Source: Paenibacillus plantarum
GTDB lineage: Bacteria; Bacillota; Bacilli; Paenibacillales; NBRC-103111
DNA: 64,000 nucleotides
Assembly (NCBI RefSeq): GCF_013141695.1
Contig: NZ_WHNY01000009.1
Location: forward strand, 1 to 64,000
Direction of reading: 5' to 3'
Both the position numbers and the translations under genes were made by a program. Positions 25,556-33,134 of the stretch are shown here, one piece after another (position 1 is the first letter of the stretch; each line of letters starts with the position of its first letter). Under the pieces are notes generated by a model, which saw nothing but the letters and a program-made list of their open reading frames with translations, ran no database searches and was not told the origin of the DNA.

Positions 25556-26443
25556 ATGCCTAAAAACCAAATAATCCCTATCTCTAACGGGCTATTTGAA
25601 CACAGAAGTCGTTTAGGTTCTGCAATTTGGGAGTTCCTTTGGTGCATTGATGCAGTAACCATAGAGGAAATCGATGATCTCGGCGTGCATTGGGGCCTTG
25701 TTCTTGGAGGAGCGCCAGTAAATCATGAAAGAATCGCTCGTGATATTGGCTCTAGTAAAGTAACTGTCCAACGAAATATGGCAACTTTGAAGAACCATGG
25801 GTACATAAATACAGTCAGAACAGCACGCGGTGAAATTATAAAAGTGGCTAAAAACAAGAAAGAAACGGACCGAAAGAGATACATCAAAAATGATAGATCA
25901 CTCGAAAATGATACATCAAAAATGATAGATCTTGATGAGAGATACATCAATAATGATAGATCAGTTGAGAGTGATCTATCAAAAGTGATAGATCTAAAAG
26001 ACTTTAAAGATCTTACTATTACTACTGCTATTATTTATCCAGAATTCGAACCTGAAAAGAAAAGCCCGTTATTGCAACTGCTGGATGCCTATTGCCAGCT
26101 TAACCAAAAGTTTGACATTCACGTTAAAACAAAAGAGCGCGAAGCCATGGGTAAGATGGTCGCCGGAGGTATACCTAACCCTTTTACCATCCGAACTATG
26201 GAGCTCCTCCTTGAGGACAAGCGCAAGCGTGAAGGAAATAAATTCAAGCTTCCATCCAGTTTTTTGTACTACGAGAACGGGATCTTGGAGGCATGGGAAA
26301 ACGAGAAAACCCTAACTGTTCCTGTGCCGTCAGGTTCAGTCGCCCTGGACAAACCTCAGAAACTCAAACAAAACAAAGCTTTTGACATGCTGGATCAAAT
26401 CGCAAGGGAGGAACGAGAGCGTGAACAAAGCGGAAGTCACTGA
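25556..26443 (+). CDS. Phage replication initiator, winged-helix N-terminus (DnaD/O-like)
   Basis: The 295-residue protein starts with a helix-turn-helix region (HERIARDIGSSKVTVQRNMATLKNHGYI, read in pieces about residues 60-88). A linker of four repeated segments (YIKNDRS, YINNDRS, and KMIDL/KVIDL) is encoded by the iterons. The C-terminal half resembles the DnaD-like or lambda O-like part that recruits helicase components. It precedes a G39P-like protein and DnaB, the usual phage initiation set. The 5' end has AGGAGATG upstream of the ATG at 25556. Its own coding sequence appears to hold the replication origin. Confidence 0.8.
   Translation: MPKNQIIPISNGLFEHRSRLGSAIWEFLWCIDAVTIEEIDDLGVHWGLVLGGAPVNHERIARDIGSSKVTVQRNMATLKNHGYINTVRTARGEIIKVAKNKKETDRKRYIKNDRSLENDTSKMIDLDERYINNDRSVESDLSKVIDLKDFKDLTITTAIIYPEFEPEKKSPLLQLLDAYCQLNQKFDIHVKTKEREAMGKMVAGGIPNPFTIRTMELLLEDKRKREGNKFKLPSSFLYYENGILEAWENEKTLTVPVPSGSVALDKPQKLKQNKAFDMLDQIAREEREREQSGSH
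25878..25994 (+). repeat. Four iterons inside the initiator gene (probable phage origin)
   Basis: Copies of a 22-bp element, consensus GATACATCAAAAATGATAG plus ATC, lie at 25878, 25910, 25941 and 25973, with starts 31-32 bp apart (three helical turns). The last copy is a perfect dyad GATCTATCA-AAAG-TGATAGATC. The surrounding 26,000-26,050 stretch is A+T-rich. The layout matches lambda ori inside gene O. Confidence 0.82.
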
Positions 26444-26837
26444 GCTGCTTAAAAAAATATCCAGAAAATATCTGACATTTCGGCTACCGAAGGACGATTT
26501 CGATGAGTTACGCGCTATGGTGGACGAGTGGCATGACGATCTGCATGATACGCCGTTTGAGGTAGCTGTCGAGAATCTTCGCAGGCATTCGAACAACGCT
26601 GAACAATGGCCGCCAAGCATCGGAAAGCTAAAGCTGTCGCTGAAAACTGAAGAAGACCTGTATCACGAGAGCATGAAGCGTTCTGCACAAGAGTATCTTG
26701 CCCAGAAGGACGAATGGGTCAGAACTTCAGTCGGTCCACCAGAACACATAAAGGCAATGATGAGCTTGCCTCATGAGGAACGATTGGAGGCGATAAAGGC
26801 TTATGCAGAAAGAAATGTACGAGAGTCTGGGTGCTGA
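26421..26837 (+). CDS. G39P-like helicase loader/inhibitor
   Basis: 138 residues from a GTG at 26421 (GGGAGG 11 bp upstream), overlapping the initiator's end. The N-terminal 70 residues match the layout of SPP1 G39P (EVTELLKKISRKY, a central helix, then NNAEQWPPSIGKLKL). In SPP1 that protein carries the helicase to the origin-bound initiator. The C-terminal helix (about 115-138) would contact DnaB, whose gene overlaps by 35 bp. Confidence 0.75.
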   Translation: MNKAEVTELLKKISRKYLTFRLPKDDFDELRAMVDEWHDDLHDTPFEVAVENLRRHSNNAEQWPPSIGKLKLSLKTEEDLYHESMKRSAQEYLAQKDEWVRTSVGPPEHIKAMMSLPHEERLEAIKAYAERNVRESGC

Positions 26838-28200
26838 ACAAGCGGTATTAGGTGCAATATTCCTTGAGAACGAAGCAATCTCAGTTGTTTCTGAGAGGAT
26901 TGTACCTGATGACTTCCTTGAACCCAAGCACCGAGTAATCTTCGAGTCGATGATCGAACTTTACGATGCAGCTGAAACAGATACGCCCGTTGATCTGCTG
27001 ACGGTCGTGAATCACTTGCAGCGTCGCAAGCAGCTTGAACACGTTGGTGGCGTGACATACCTATCCGAATTAGGAAACGCAGTACCGACAGCGGCAAACG
27101 TAGATTACTACGCCAAAATCGTACTGGATGCGTCGCTCGAGCGGAAAACTCGCGTTGGCATGCAGAAGATCTTTCAAAACAACGATTTGACTGCGGAAGA
27201 GATGGCTGCAGCAGCTCAGCAGGTCGCGGAGGAAGTGTCCGAACGATCAGCAAGCAAACAAGGTGGATTCAAGCGAATCGATCAAGTAAGCATGCAAGTG
27301 TTCGAACAGATCGAGAAGAACAGCGCAAACCCTAATCCTGGTGGCGTGACGGGTATATCCTCTGGCTTCGTAGATCTAGACAAGCAGACATCTGGCTTTC
27401 AACGTCAGGACCTGATTATCGTAGGGGCGCGGCCGTCGGTAGGTAAAACAGCTTTCGCTCTAAATGTTGCAAGAAGTGCTGGCGGAACTAGCAGAGAATC
27501 GATTGCAGTGTTTAGTCTTGAGATGGGAGCCACACAGTTAGTGCAGAGGATGTTATCTGCAGAGGGACACATCGATGCGAGTCGTATGCGAAGTGGAATC
27601 ATGGAAGGTGACGATTGGGAAAAACTCTCAATTGCAATTAGTGAATTATCACAATCGAATGTTTTTATCGATGATAGCCCATCGATTACTGTTACCGAGA
27701 TTCGTTCACGAAGTCGCCAGCTTAAGAAAGACACTGGTTCACTCGGAATGATCTTGATTGACTACCTACAGCTTATTAGTGGCGATGGACGAAGCACGAA
27801 TCGGGAACAGGAGATTTCAAAAATTTCTCGCGTTCTCAAGCAAATTGCTCGGGAATTGGATGTTCCAGTAATAGCACTCTCTCAGCTCAGTCGTAAGGTT
27901 GAAGAACGTGCAGACAAACGTCCTATGATGTCGGACCTCCGGGAATCAGGATCCATCGAGCAAGACGCTGACATCGTAGCTTTCCTATATCGGGACGATT
28001 ATTACGACAAGGAATCTGAAAAGAAGAACATCATCGAGATCATTATAGCTAAGCAACGTAACGGCCCAATTGGAACCGTAGAACTAGCCTTCATGAAGCA
28101 ATTTAACAAATTCGTAAATTTAGATAGATCACACCATGAGGGATCCATACTTCCAGCGAAGAAAAAAACTCAAAATACTTGGAAGAAGGGAACGGCTTGA
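26803..28200 (+). CDS. Replicative DNA helicase, DnaB type
   Basis: 465 residues. The N-terminal domain begins LGAEQAVLGAIFLE. The RecA-like motor has Walker A GARPSVGKTAFAL (about 206), FSLEMGATQLVQRM, Walker B LILIDYLQLI (about 318), QLSRKVEERADKRP (motif H4) and DLRESGSIEQDADIV. It unwinds DNA at the phage fork as a hexamer. Overlap with the loader gene implies stoichiometric coupling. The last 25 residues are a basic tail. Confidence 0.95.
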   Translation: MQKEMYESLGAEQAVLGAIFLENEAISVVSERIVPDDFLEPKHRVIFESMIELYDAAETDTPVDLLTVVNHLQRRKQLEHVGGVTYLSELGNAVPTAANVDYYAKIVLDASLERKTRVGMQKIFQNNDLTAEEMAAAAQQVAEEVSERSASKQGGFKRIDQVSMQVFEQIEKNSANPNPGGVTGISSGFVDLDKQTSGFQRQDLIIVGARPSVGKTAFALNVARSAGGTSRESIAVFSLEMGATQLVQRMLSAEGHIDASRMRSGIMEGDDWEKLSIAISELSQSNVFIDDSPSITVTEIRSRSRQLKKDTGSLGMILIDYLQLISGDGRSTNREQEISKISRVLKQIARELDVPVIALSQLSRKVEERADKRPMMSDLRESGSIEQDADIVAFLYRDDYYDKESEKKNIIEIIIAKQRNGPIGTVELAFMKQFNKFVNLDRSHHEGSILPAKKKTQNTWKKGTA

Positions 28201-28207
28201 ATCGAGA

Positions 28208-28312
28208 ATGACGAACTTTAGATTAGTTACATTTTGTGAAGAAGAATACAACGAAGATAATCAAGCAAAGATTGAGGATTTTATTCCCGAGAAGGTGGGG
28301 CGTGCACTATGA
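28208..28312 (+). CDS. Small open frame between helicase and next gene
   Basis: 34 codons (TNFRLVTFCEEEYNEDNQAK after the Met), acidic, overlapping the next start as ATGA and beginning 8 bp after the helicase stop. Gap-filling and overlap support a real gene. The ribosome site is weak and the protein is too short to assign. Confidence 0.45.
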   Translation: MTNFRLVTFCEEEYNEDNQAKIEDFIPEKVGRAL

Positions 28313-28506
28313 ATAAACATGATCAAAGCCGGAAAGATGCGCTTATCAAGACGCTTTGCAAAGCTAAAGAGCAAGCAGAAACTGCAATCTTATACTTATC
28401 AGCTAACAATCGAGACATGGAGGATATAATCTCCGCAAAATTAACTTTGGAGTATATTGAGATATCGTTGGAAAGACTCGGAGCTATTAATAGAGAGGCG
28501 GTTTAA
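28309..28506 (+). CDS. Small helical prophage protein, unknown
   Basis: 65 residues, two predicted helices with repeated Ala/Lys/Glu (LIKTLCKAKEQAETAILYLS). GAAGGTGGGG lies about 9 bp before the ATG. It is in the early operon after helicase. The function is unknown. Confidence 0.65.
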   Translation: MNKHDQSRKDALIKTLCKAKEQAETAILYLSANNRDMEDIISAKLTLEYIEISLERLGAINREAV

Positions 28507-28512
28507 AAGCGA

Positions 28513-28797
28513 ATGCAGGTACTGATTTCATTTGAGAAAGATGGAAATGGTAATTACGTTGTTTGTTTCAAGAAGCAGTCTATCATTGTTTTGCCAGGTG
28601 CTTTCAAAAAAGTAACAGGAGTAATCGAGCAGAGCCTTTTTGGTACCATATATGTGGACTATAACAGCTTTCCCAGTCTAGGGTTCATCAAAGAGCCGAT
28701 TGTAAACATTACTCAAGAAAAAAAAGTAGAGGATATGACCGTTGATGAAATATGGTCAGTGCTTGATCGTGAAGGAATTCAGATTCATTCAGCGTGA
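28513..28797 (+). CDS. Hypothetical prophage protein, beta-rich
   Basis: 94 residues. ISFEKDGNGNYVVCFKKQ and FGTIYVDYNSFPSLG suggest beta strands, then a helix at the end (VDEIWSVLDREGI). GAGGCGG precedes the ATG. No family is recognised. Confidence 0.65.
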   Translation: MQVLISFEKDGNGNYVVCFKKQSIIVLPGAFKKVTGVIEQSLFGTIYVDYNSFPSLGFIKEPIVNITQEKKVEDMTVDEIWSVLDREGIQIHSA

Positions 28798-28835
28798 AAG
28801 GCATTATGGAACATAATGAATACGAGGTGTCCATC

Positions 28836-29045
28836 ATGAAGGATATAAAACGCTGTCCTAAATGTGAGTCTGTCGAAGGGTATTTCATTAAACAAACGGT
28901 AAGCGGAAAAATCAACTATCGCTTCAATTTTGATGGAAGTGAAGCAGACAACGGCGACATGCACGATCATCTGGAATACAAAGGTGGAAGTGTAGCCTAT
29001 TGTCTCAAATGCAAAAAGCGGTTATTTCGCATGGATACAAAATGA
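28836..29045 (+). CDS. Small zinc-ribbon-like protein
   Basis: 69 residues from the ATG at 28836 (GAGGTG 7 bp upstream). Two CxxC knuckles, KRCPKCES near the start and YCLKCKKR near the end, should bind one zinc. Such ribbons are common in small phage regulators of transcription. An upstream in-frame GTG at 28794 would add 14 residues. Confidence 0.68.
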   Translation: MKDIKRCPKCESVEGYFIKQTVSGKINYRFNFDGSEADNGDMHDHLEYKGGSVAYCLKCKKRLFRMDTK

Positions 29046-29063
29046 ATATTGAGGATCATCCCC

Positions 29064-29100
29064 AAAAAAAACCGCTTCACGAAAAATTTCGTAAGCGGCT
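29064..29100 (-). terminator. Terminator of the minus-strand early gene
   Basis: Read on the minus strand, AGCCGCTTACGAAA / TTTCGTGAAGCGGT is followed by eight T. It lies 20 bp after the stop of the gene at 29121-29336. On the plus strand the hairpin lacks a good T run. Confidence 0.85.
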
Positions 29101-29120
29101 CAATTTTAAAAATACACATA

Positions 29121-29336
29121 TTACCTTTGAAATTCATCAGTAGCATACTTTCTCAATAAGTCATAGTTTGTACTTTGCAATATCTTTGCTGTTGCATAGA
29201 ATCTAGCGAAGATGGAATCTATTTTCTCAATATCCGCATTAGCGCTATTTCTCCAATACAAATCTGTTAACTCCATTGCGACATCAAATGCATTTCGCTG
29301 GATAGGTGTTGGGTCTACTTCTACTCTATCTGCCAT
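29121..29336 (-). CDS. Lone minus-strand gene in the early region, unknown
   Basis: 71 residues (ADRVEVDPTPIQRNAFDVAM after the Met), helical and soluble. AAGGGGTGAT before the ATG is a strong ribosome site, and the gene has its own terminator. It is transcribed against all neighbours, so it is likely expressed in the lysogen. That makes it a candidate accessory (moron) gene. I do not recognise a family. Confidence 0.7.
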   Translation of the reverse strand: MADRVEVDPTPIQRNAFDVAMELTDLYWRNSANADIEKIDSIFARFYATAKILQSTNYDLLRKYATDEFQR

Positions 29337-29501
29337 ATGTTATCACCCCTTTCTACCAATATTTTACTACAAAATATGATATGTGGACAGTCGGATTAGA
29401 ATAGGGTGAATGGGGAATATAGATGCCTAATTTGTAATTGAAAGTAATTTGTTGAGGTTTATTACCTTAAGAATACGGAAGGACTTGAGGAGGAAAGTGA
29501 A

Positions 29502-29867
29502 ATGCTAGACAAGCAAAAGTTACTACAGTGGATCGATGACCAATGTGACGTGTATTCTGCCAATCCGGAAGTTGGCGACTGTAGAGAAGACATAGCAAGG
29601 TTTAAAGGTTCACTTGAAATGGTGAGTAAGCTGAGAAGCAGGATCGAAGCAGGTAATTTCGATTTACCTTTCAATGGAACACAAGGATCAGAGGGGCAGA
29701 ATCATACGAATGAACAATACGTTGAACTTGCTCTCAAATACAGTCTCGCAATTGATCAAATATCAATTGCTGTAGAAGCTCTACTGAAGGTTCAATCAGG
29801 CATTTACGATTGTGACGTTTCACCGATTGTAGAGCAAGCACTCAAGGAGATAGGGAACGATGAATGA
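29502..29867 (+). CDS. Hypothetical prophage protein
   Basis: 121 residues, acidic and helical, starting LDKQKLLQWIDDQCDVYS. GAGGAGG stands about 10 bp before the ATG. It overlaps the next gene by 8 bp. The preceding 160 bases are A+T-rich and probably hold the promoter that restarts rightward transcription. The function is unknown. Confidence 0.68.
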   Translation: MLDKQKLLQWIDDQCDVYSANPEVGDCREDIARFKGSLEMVSKLRSRIEAGNFDLPFNGTQGSEGQNHTNEQYVELALKYSLAIDQISIAVEALLKVQSGIYDCDVSPIVEQALKEIGNDE

Positions 29868-30117
29868 TCGAGCATTAGGCATGATAGAAGCTACATTAAA
29901 GCCAATGGTTGAAATTCAAAAGCGAGATATCAACAAAATGGTAATGTATGTAACGCCAACATCGCCTTTGGTTGAGCAAGGGATTGTAGAGACGAAATAC
30001 GGCTCATTACTTGTTGCTGAAAACAATTGGCTTCAAAAGGGATGCTCCTACATCATGGAAGAAATCAGCAAGGGCAGCACATTCGGATGGGTGAGTAGAA
30101 ACGAAAGGAGTAGTTGA
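29860..30117 (+). CDS. Hypothetical prophage protein
   Basis: 85 residues with one possible amphipathic helix (ALGMIEATLKPMVEIQ). AAGGAGAT lies 8 bp before the ATG, inside the previous gene. It is co-translated with its neighbours on both sides. No motif. Confidence 0.62.
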   Translation: MNDRALGMIEATLKPMVEIQKRDINKMVMYVTPTSPLVEQGIVETKYGSLLVAENNWLQKGCSYIMEEISKGSTFGWVSRNERSS

Positions 30118-30118
30118 T

Positions 30119-30349
30119 TTGATTATAGACGATTCACAGAAGTTTAACTCATTTGCTTGGCTTAATGGATACTTCGCTGTTATTGAGTCTTCTAATCCTA
30201 CAAAGGAACAAGCCGATAAAGCAGTAGAGTCATTGATCCATTTCTATGGAGCCCAAGATGAGAATCAGATATTAAACTGTGGAGACAAAGATTTAAGCGC
30301 CACATACAATCAAATGAAAGAAAAAATACTAGAAGCAGTCAATAAATAG
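30119..30349 (+). CDS. Hypothetical prophage protein
   Basis: 76 residues from a TTG start with AAAGGAG 10 bp upstream. Acidic helical protein (SFAWLNGYFAVIESSNPTKE), starting 1 bp after the previous stop. It is the last gene before the late-regulator region. No family is recognised. Confidence 0.62.
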   Translation: MIIDDSQKFNSFAWLNGYFAVIESSNPTKEQADKAVESLIHFYGAQDENQILNCGDKDLSATYNQMKEKILEAVNK

Positions 30350-30350
30350 A

Positions 30351-30393
30351 AAAAATCCTCTGCGCGTTTACCTTGGCCGGTTCCGCAGAGGAT
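30351..30393 (-). terminator. Minus-oriented terminator-like hairpin
   Basis: An 11-bp perfect stem (AATCCTCTGCG/CGCAGAGGATT) is followed, on the minus strand, by a TTTTTTC run. On the plus strand it lacks T's. No minus-strand gene is visible to its right, so it may limit antisense transcription or act on both strands weakly. Confidence 0.6.
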
Positions 30394-30399
30394 TAAGCT

Positions 30400-30443
30400 A
30401 TTCCATACACCAATTATACTATAAACAAAGGGGTGTGTGGAAT
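30400..30443 (+). promoter_or_regulatory. Inverted repeat that buries the ribosome site of the late regulator
   Basis: ATTCCATACACC (30400-30411) and GGTGTGTGGAAT (30432-30443) pair at 11 of 12 positions. The right arm overlaps the AAGGGGTG ribosome site and ends at the ATG, so the hairpin would block translation. An A+T-rich stretch with TATACT lies in the loop, so the repeat could also be a protein operator. Confidence 0.55.
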
Positions 30444-30833
30444 ATGATGGTAGCCGAAATTGATCCAGATCAATTTTCATTATTTCCAACAGCGAATGCA
30501 GCTGATGTCAAGAAAATGCGTACTGACCTCGATAAATATAAAAAAATAAAGAAAAATAAAGAGGATTTAGAGAAGCATCACGACATAGAGGTTTTGAAAC
30601 ATTCTGATGTATATAGAAAGCTGGAAACACTAGTTGCCAAAATAGAGAGAGCATATAATTTAATCCTTGAACAAGATGTAAAGGAAATTATTCACTATAG
30701 ATTCATTGAAGGCCACGATCGTTTTGAAACTATATGCAAGTTCGATCTCTGTGAACGATCGATTGACAGAAAGATTCTTGAAGGAATCGAATCGATTGCA
30801 AATACATTCAAACTATGGGAAGAATTACATTGA
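30444..30833 (+). CDS. ArpU-type phage late transcription regulator
   Basis: 129 residues. The N-terminal part is acidic (DPDQFSLFPTAN); the middle is a Lys/Glu helix. The C-terminal part has a sigma-70 region 4-like helix-turn-helix (YRFIEGHDRFETICKFDLCE, then SIDRKILEGIESI). The position at the end of the early genes, before packaging, is where Firmicutes phages encode ArpU/RinA-like activators of late genes. AAAGGGGTG stands 8 bp before the first of two ATGs. Confidence 0.72.
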   Translation: MMVAEIDPDQFSLFPTANAADVKKMRTDLDKYKKIKKNKEDLEKHHDIEVLKHSDVYRKLETLVAKIERAYNLILEQDVKEIIHYRFIEGHDRFETICKFDLCERSIDRKILEGIESIANTFKLWEELH

Positions 30834-30893
30834 AAATGTGTCTGTAAATTGGCGGATTACTGTCGATGTCAAGTCCGCAATGGCAATTATAGA

Positions 30894-31258
30894 AAAGGTA
30901 CAGTTATATCACAAAGAGCGAACGTTGCTCGGGTGATACCTACTGTACCTTTATCACATTGTAGGACTCGGCCATGCTGTGGGACATTTGTCCTTAGACG
31001 TTTGTCGTCAAGGGTGTGGTGGTGAGGTGGGGTTAAATGCCCCTTAACAAGGTTGACTTGTCCCTTGTTCGATTTGTCGGACGTATCCGGCCTTTCGAAC
31101 AAGAGATAAGTTTTGTAGTGAGCAAAACGAAGTGCATGTCTATCCAGGCATTCAGTTCCTTTTGTTCATACGGCTACCATGGGCGAAAGAAAGTATATCG
31201 GTCTGTTTTTCCGACAGAATACAGACGAATGATAAGCTGCTAACGCGGCTTTTTTTCT
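30894..31258 (+). ncRNA. Structured non-coding stretch with competing hairpins
   Basis: This 365-bp stretch lacks a convincing gene and is dense in inverted repeats. AAAGGTACAGT/ACTGTACCTTT (30894-30904/30942-30952) encloses TATCAC/GTGATA and GAGC/GCTC. Then GGAC/GTCC (30982-30993), GGGG/CCCC (31029-31043), AACAAGG/CCTTGTT (31046-31069), CTTGTTCG/CGAACAAG (31064-31103) and GTCTGT/ACAGAC (31201-31226). It closes with a terminator AGCTGC/GCGGCT and seven T (31235-31257). Two pairs are mutually exclusive. It may be a late-gene leader with attenuation or a small RNA; the class is unknown. A 68-codon frame at 31037 overlaps these structures and I do not trust it. Confidence 0.5.
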
Positions 31259-31288
31259 TTATAAAAAGATATTGGGAGGCGTGACGAA

Positions 31289-31408
31289 ATGTTCAAGAAA
31301 TTAAAGGCACTTTTAAAAAGAAATGCAAAACAAATGATTCAATCACCTCAACCAAGATCTGTGCGCCGCAAAGAATGGCGTGATAGCTGGAAGCTTCACA
31401 AAAATTAG
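31289..31408 (+). CDS. Small basic prophage protein
   Basis: 39 residues, strongly basic (FKKLKALLKRNAKQMIQ, then VRRKEWRDSWKLHKN). GGGAGGCG lies about 9 bp before the ATG, a good ribosome site. Likely a nucleic-acid-binding or accessory packaging-region peptide; no family is recognised. Confidence 0.6.
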   Translation: MFKKLKALLKRNAKQMIQSPQPRSVRRKEWRDSWKLHKN

Positions 31409-31438
31409 TCTTAATCTCATTGAAAGGAGGGAGGGAGA

Positions 31439-31561
31439 TTGAAGGAAACTGGTAGTGCTCAACAGCCCGCGATATGTAAAGGGTGCATATGGGGACAATG
31501 GGAAGGATCGAAACAGTTTTGTTCAAAGATCGTTTGTGTAAAGCGTGGTGTTCTGAAATGA
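31439..31561 (+). CDS. Small Cys-rich prophage protein
   Basis: 40 residues from a TTG start with GGAGGGAGG directly upstream. Four Cys (CKGCIWGQW, then FCSKIVC) form a CxxC...CxxxC zinc-binding pattern. Its stop overlaps the next start as ATGA, so it is co-translated with the small tyrosine recombinase. Confidence 0.65.
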   Translation: MKETGSAQQPAICKGCIWGQWEGSKQFCSKIVCVKRGVLK

Positions 31562-32100
31562 ATTTCGTTCAACCAATACGGGACCAAGAAACGATTGACG
31601 CCATTAAAGAATTTCTTATGAAGCGAAGTCATCGTAACTACATGATGTTCGTCTTGGGGATCAACACTGGCCTTCGTATCCAGGACATTCTTAAACTTAG
31701 AGTCAGAGATGTAAATGGCGAATATTTGGTTATGACAGAGATGAAGACGGATAAACGGAAAATCATTGAGATCAATCCTTTGCTTAAGCGTGAGATCAAA
31801 CGGTATACTGCTGGCCAGCAGGAAGATGATTACTTGTTCCCATCACGGCAAGGTGGTAACAGGCCAATTAAACGAGACATGGCTTACAAGATCATGAAGA
31901 CTGCTGCAAAGAAGTTTGGATTGGTAGATATCGGAACGCATACCTTGCGAAAGACATTTGGCTACCACATGTACCAAAAGACAAAGGACATCACGCTTGT
32001 TCAGACGCTTCTAAATCATTCGGACAAGGCTATTACCATGAGATACATTGGAATGGATCAGGACACGATGAACGCTGCTATGCGACGCTTCGGCTTATGA
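31558..32100 (+). CDS. Small tyrosine recombinase (XerC-like catalytic domain)
   Basis: 180 residues make up only the catalytic half of a tyrosine recombinase: TGLRIQDILKLRVRDV with Arg I, HTLRKTFGYHMY with the His-x-x-Arg pair, and LLNHSDKAITMRYIGM with the last His and the nucleophilic Tyr. There is no arm-type or full core-binding domain. Many Firmicutes siphoviruses carry such a protein just before the packaging genes. It is not the integrase, since the att sites flank the serine enzyme. A role in genome multimer resolution is plausible. The ATG overlaps the previous stop. Confidence 0.88.
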   Translation: MNFVQPIRDQETIDAIKEFLMKRSHRNYMMFVLGINTGLRIQDILKLRVRDVNGEYLVMTEMKTDKRKIIEINPLLKREIKRYTAGQQEDDYLFPSRQGGNRPIKRDMAYKIMKTAAKKFGLVDIGTHTLRKTFGYHMYQKTKDITLVQTLLNHSDKAITMRYIGMDQDTMNAAMRRFGL

Positions 32101-32369
32101 GTTCCGCATAATTCACGAGTATATAACTGGTTTTCAGAAAGTGGAACAAAGCCTTGTCAAATCAAGGGAATTGGGCCTTACATGAGTTATGCTCTCTAAT
32201 AAGATATGAGGAACTGGTGATTTATTCGGTTTATGCAGAAATTAAGGTGTTTCAACTATGTAAACATATTGTATTAATCTAAAAAACTCATGCGTATCAA
32301 GACATTGACTGCTTAATGATCAGTCCACAATGTTATGTATATTTATACATTGATGAGGAAGTGAACGAT

Positions 32370-32654
32370 TTGACAGTAAACTTTTATAAAACGAGCAAGT
32401 GGAAGGCTAAGCGATTGAAGGTTTTAAGGCGAGATGAGTACCGTTGTCGCGATTGCATTAGGTATGGTAAGACGACCGAAGCAACAACAGCACACCACGT
32501 AAACCCTTTAGAATCAAGGCCTGAGCTTGCTTTGGCTAGTTGGAACTTAATAAGCCTTTGCACGAAATGCCATGATAAGATGCATGACCGAGTAACAGGC
32601 CAGCTAACAACAGCAGGATTGTACTGGAAAGAAAAGATTATCCCCCCCTCTTAA
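32370..32654 (+). CDS. HNH endonuclease of the packaging module
   Basis: 94 residues from a TTG at 32370 with GAGGAAG upstream. Two CxxC zinc knuckles (YRCRDC, LCTKCHDK) and the active-site AHHVNPLESRPELA with an Asn-containing helix (SWNLISLC) define the HNH fold. In HK97-type phages such a nuclease lies directly before the terminase and assists packaging cleavage. The 270 bases before it contain no gene that I can support. Confidence 0.9.
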   Translation: MTVNFYKTSKWKAKRLKVLRRDEYRCRDCIRYGKTTEATTAHHVNPLESRPELALASWNLISLCTKCHDKMHDRVTGQLTTAGLYWKEKIIPPS

Positions 32655-32744
32655 TTTTTTGAATTTGAAAACATACAGGGACCGATGGGGGGAGGTATTT
32701 CCAATAGCGCGGGTCCCAGAAACTTTTTTTGGGAGGTGATGGGC

Positions 32745-33134
32745 ATGGAAGATGGAGGGGCCGAAGGCACGGCCAGGACACAGTCAGATTTGAAGAAAGA
32801 GAAAGTGAAAAAGCAAACCATTTCTGAAATGAAGAGGCTCGGAGTGTACAAGAAGGAATATAGTCGGGTCATCGAGATATACTCAGAATTAGCCGCTCAG
32901 TATGAAATACTTTCAACTCAATTCGAACAGAGTGGTTATGAATTTGAAGTGGATACAGGACAAGGTGGAAGTAAGAAGGCACCGATCGTTGCGACTCTTG
33001 AAACGCTGAGGAAAGATATACTTGCTTACTCAGATCGACTTTATTTGAATCCGAAGTCTTCACCTACGAGTAATGGTAATAGCAAGGGTAAAGGTAAATC
33101 TAAATTGGCTGCGGCCATCTCCAAGCTGACATGA
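32745..33134 (+). CDS. Terminase small subunit (P27 type)
   Basis: 129 residues from the ATG at 32745 (GGGAGGTGAT upstream). Features of the P27 family are [20 protein letters not shown] and a C-terminal helix ([20 protein letters not shown]), followed by a Ser/Gly/Lys-rich tail. It recognises the phage DNA and hands it to the large subunit, whose ATG overlaps by 4 bp. Confidence 0.85.
   Translation: MEDGGAEGTARTQSDLKKEKVKKQTISEMKRLGVYKKEYSRVIEIYSELAAQYEILSTQFEQSGYEFEVDTGQGGSKKAPIVATLETLRKDILAYSDRLYLNPKSSPTSNGNSKGKGKSKLAAAISKLT

Noticed and set aside
25878..25994. CRISPR-like short repeats with short spacers
   Set aside because: Four 22-bp units spaced by 9-10 bp inside a coding frame, next to helicase genes, fit origin iterons, not CRISPR.
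31037..31243. 68-codon gene in the structured region
   Set aside because: The frame overlaps several strong inverted repeats, has no ribosome site and the protein has no regular pattern.
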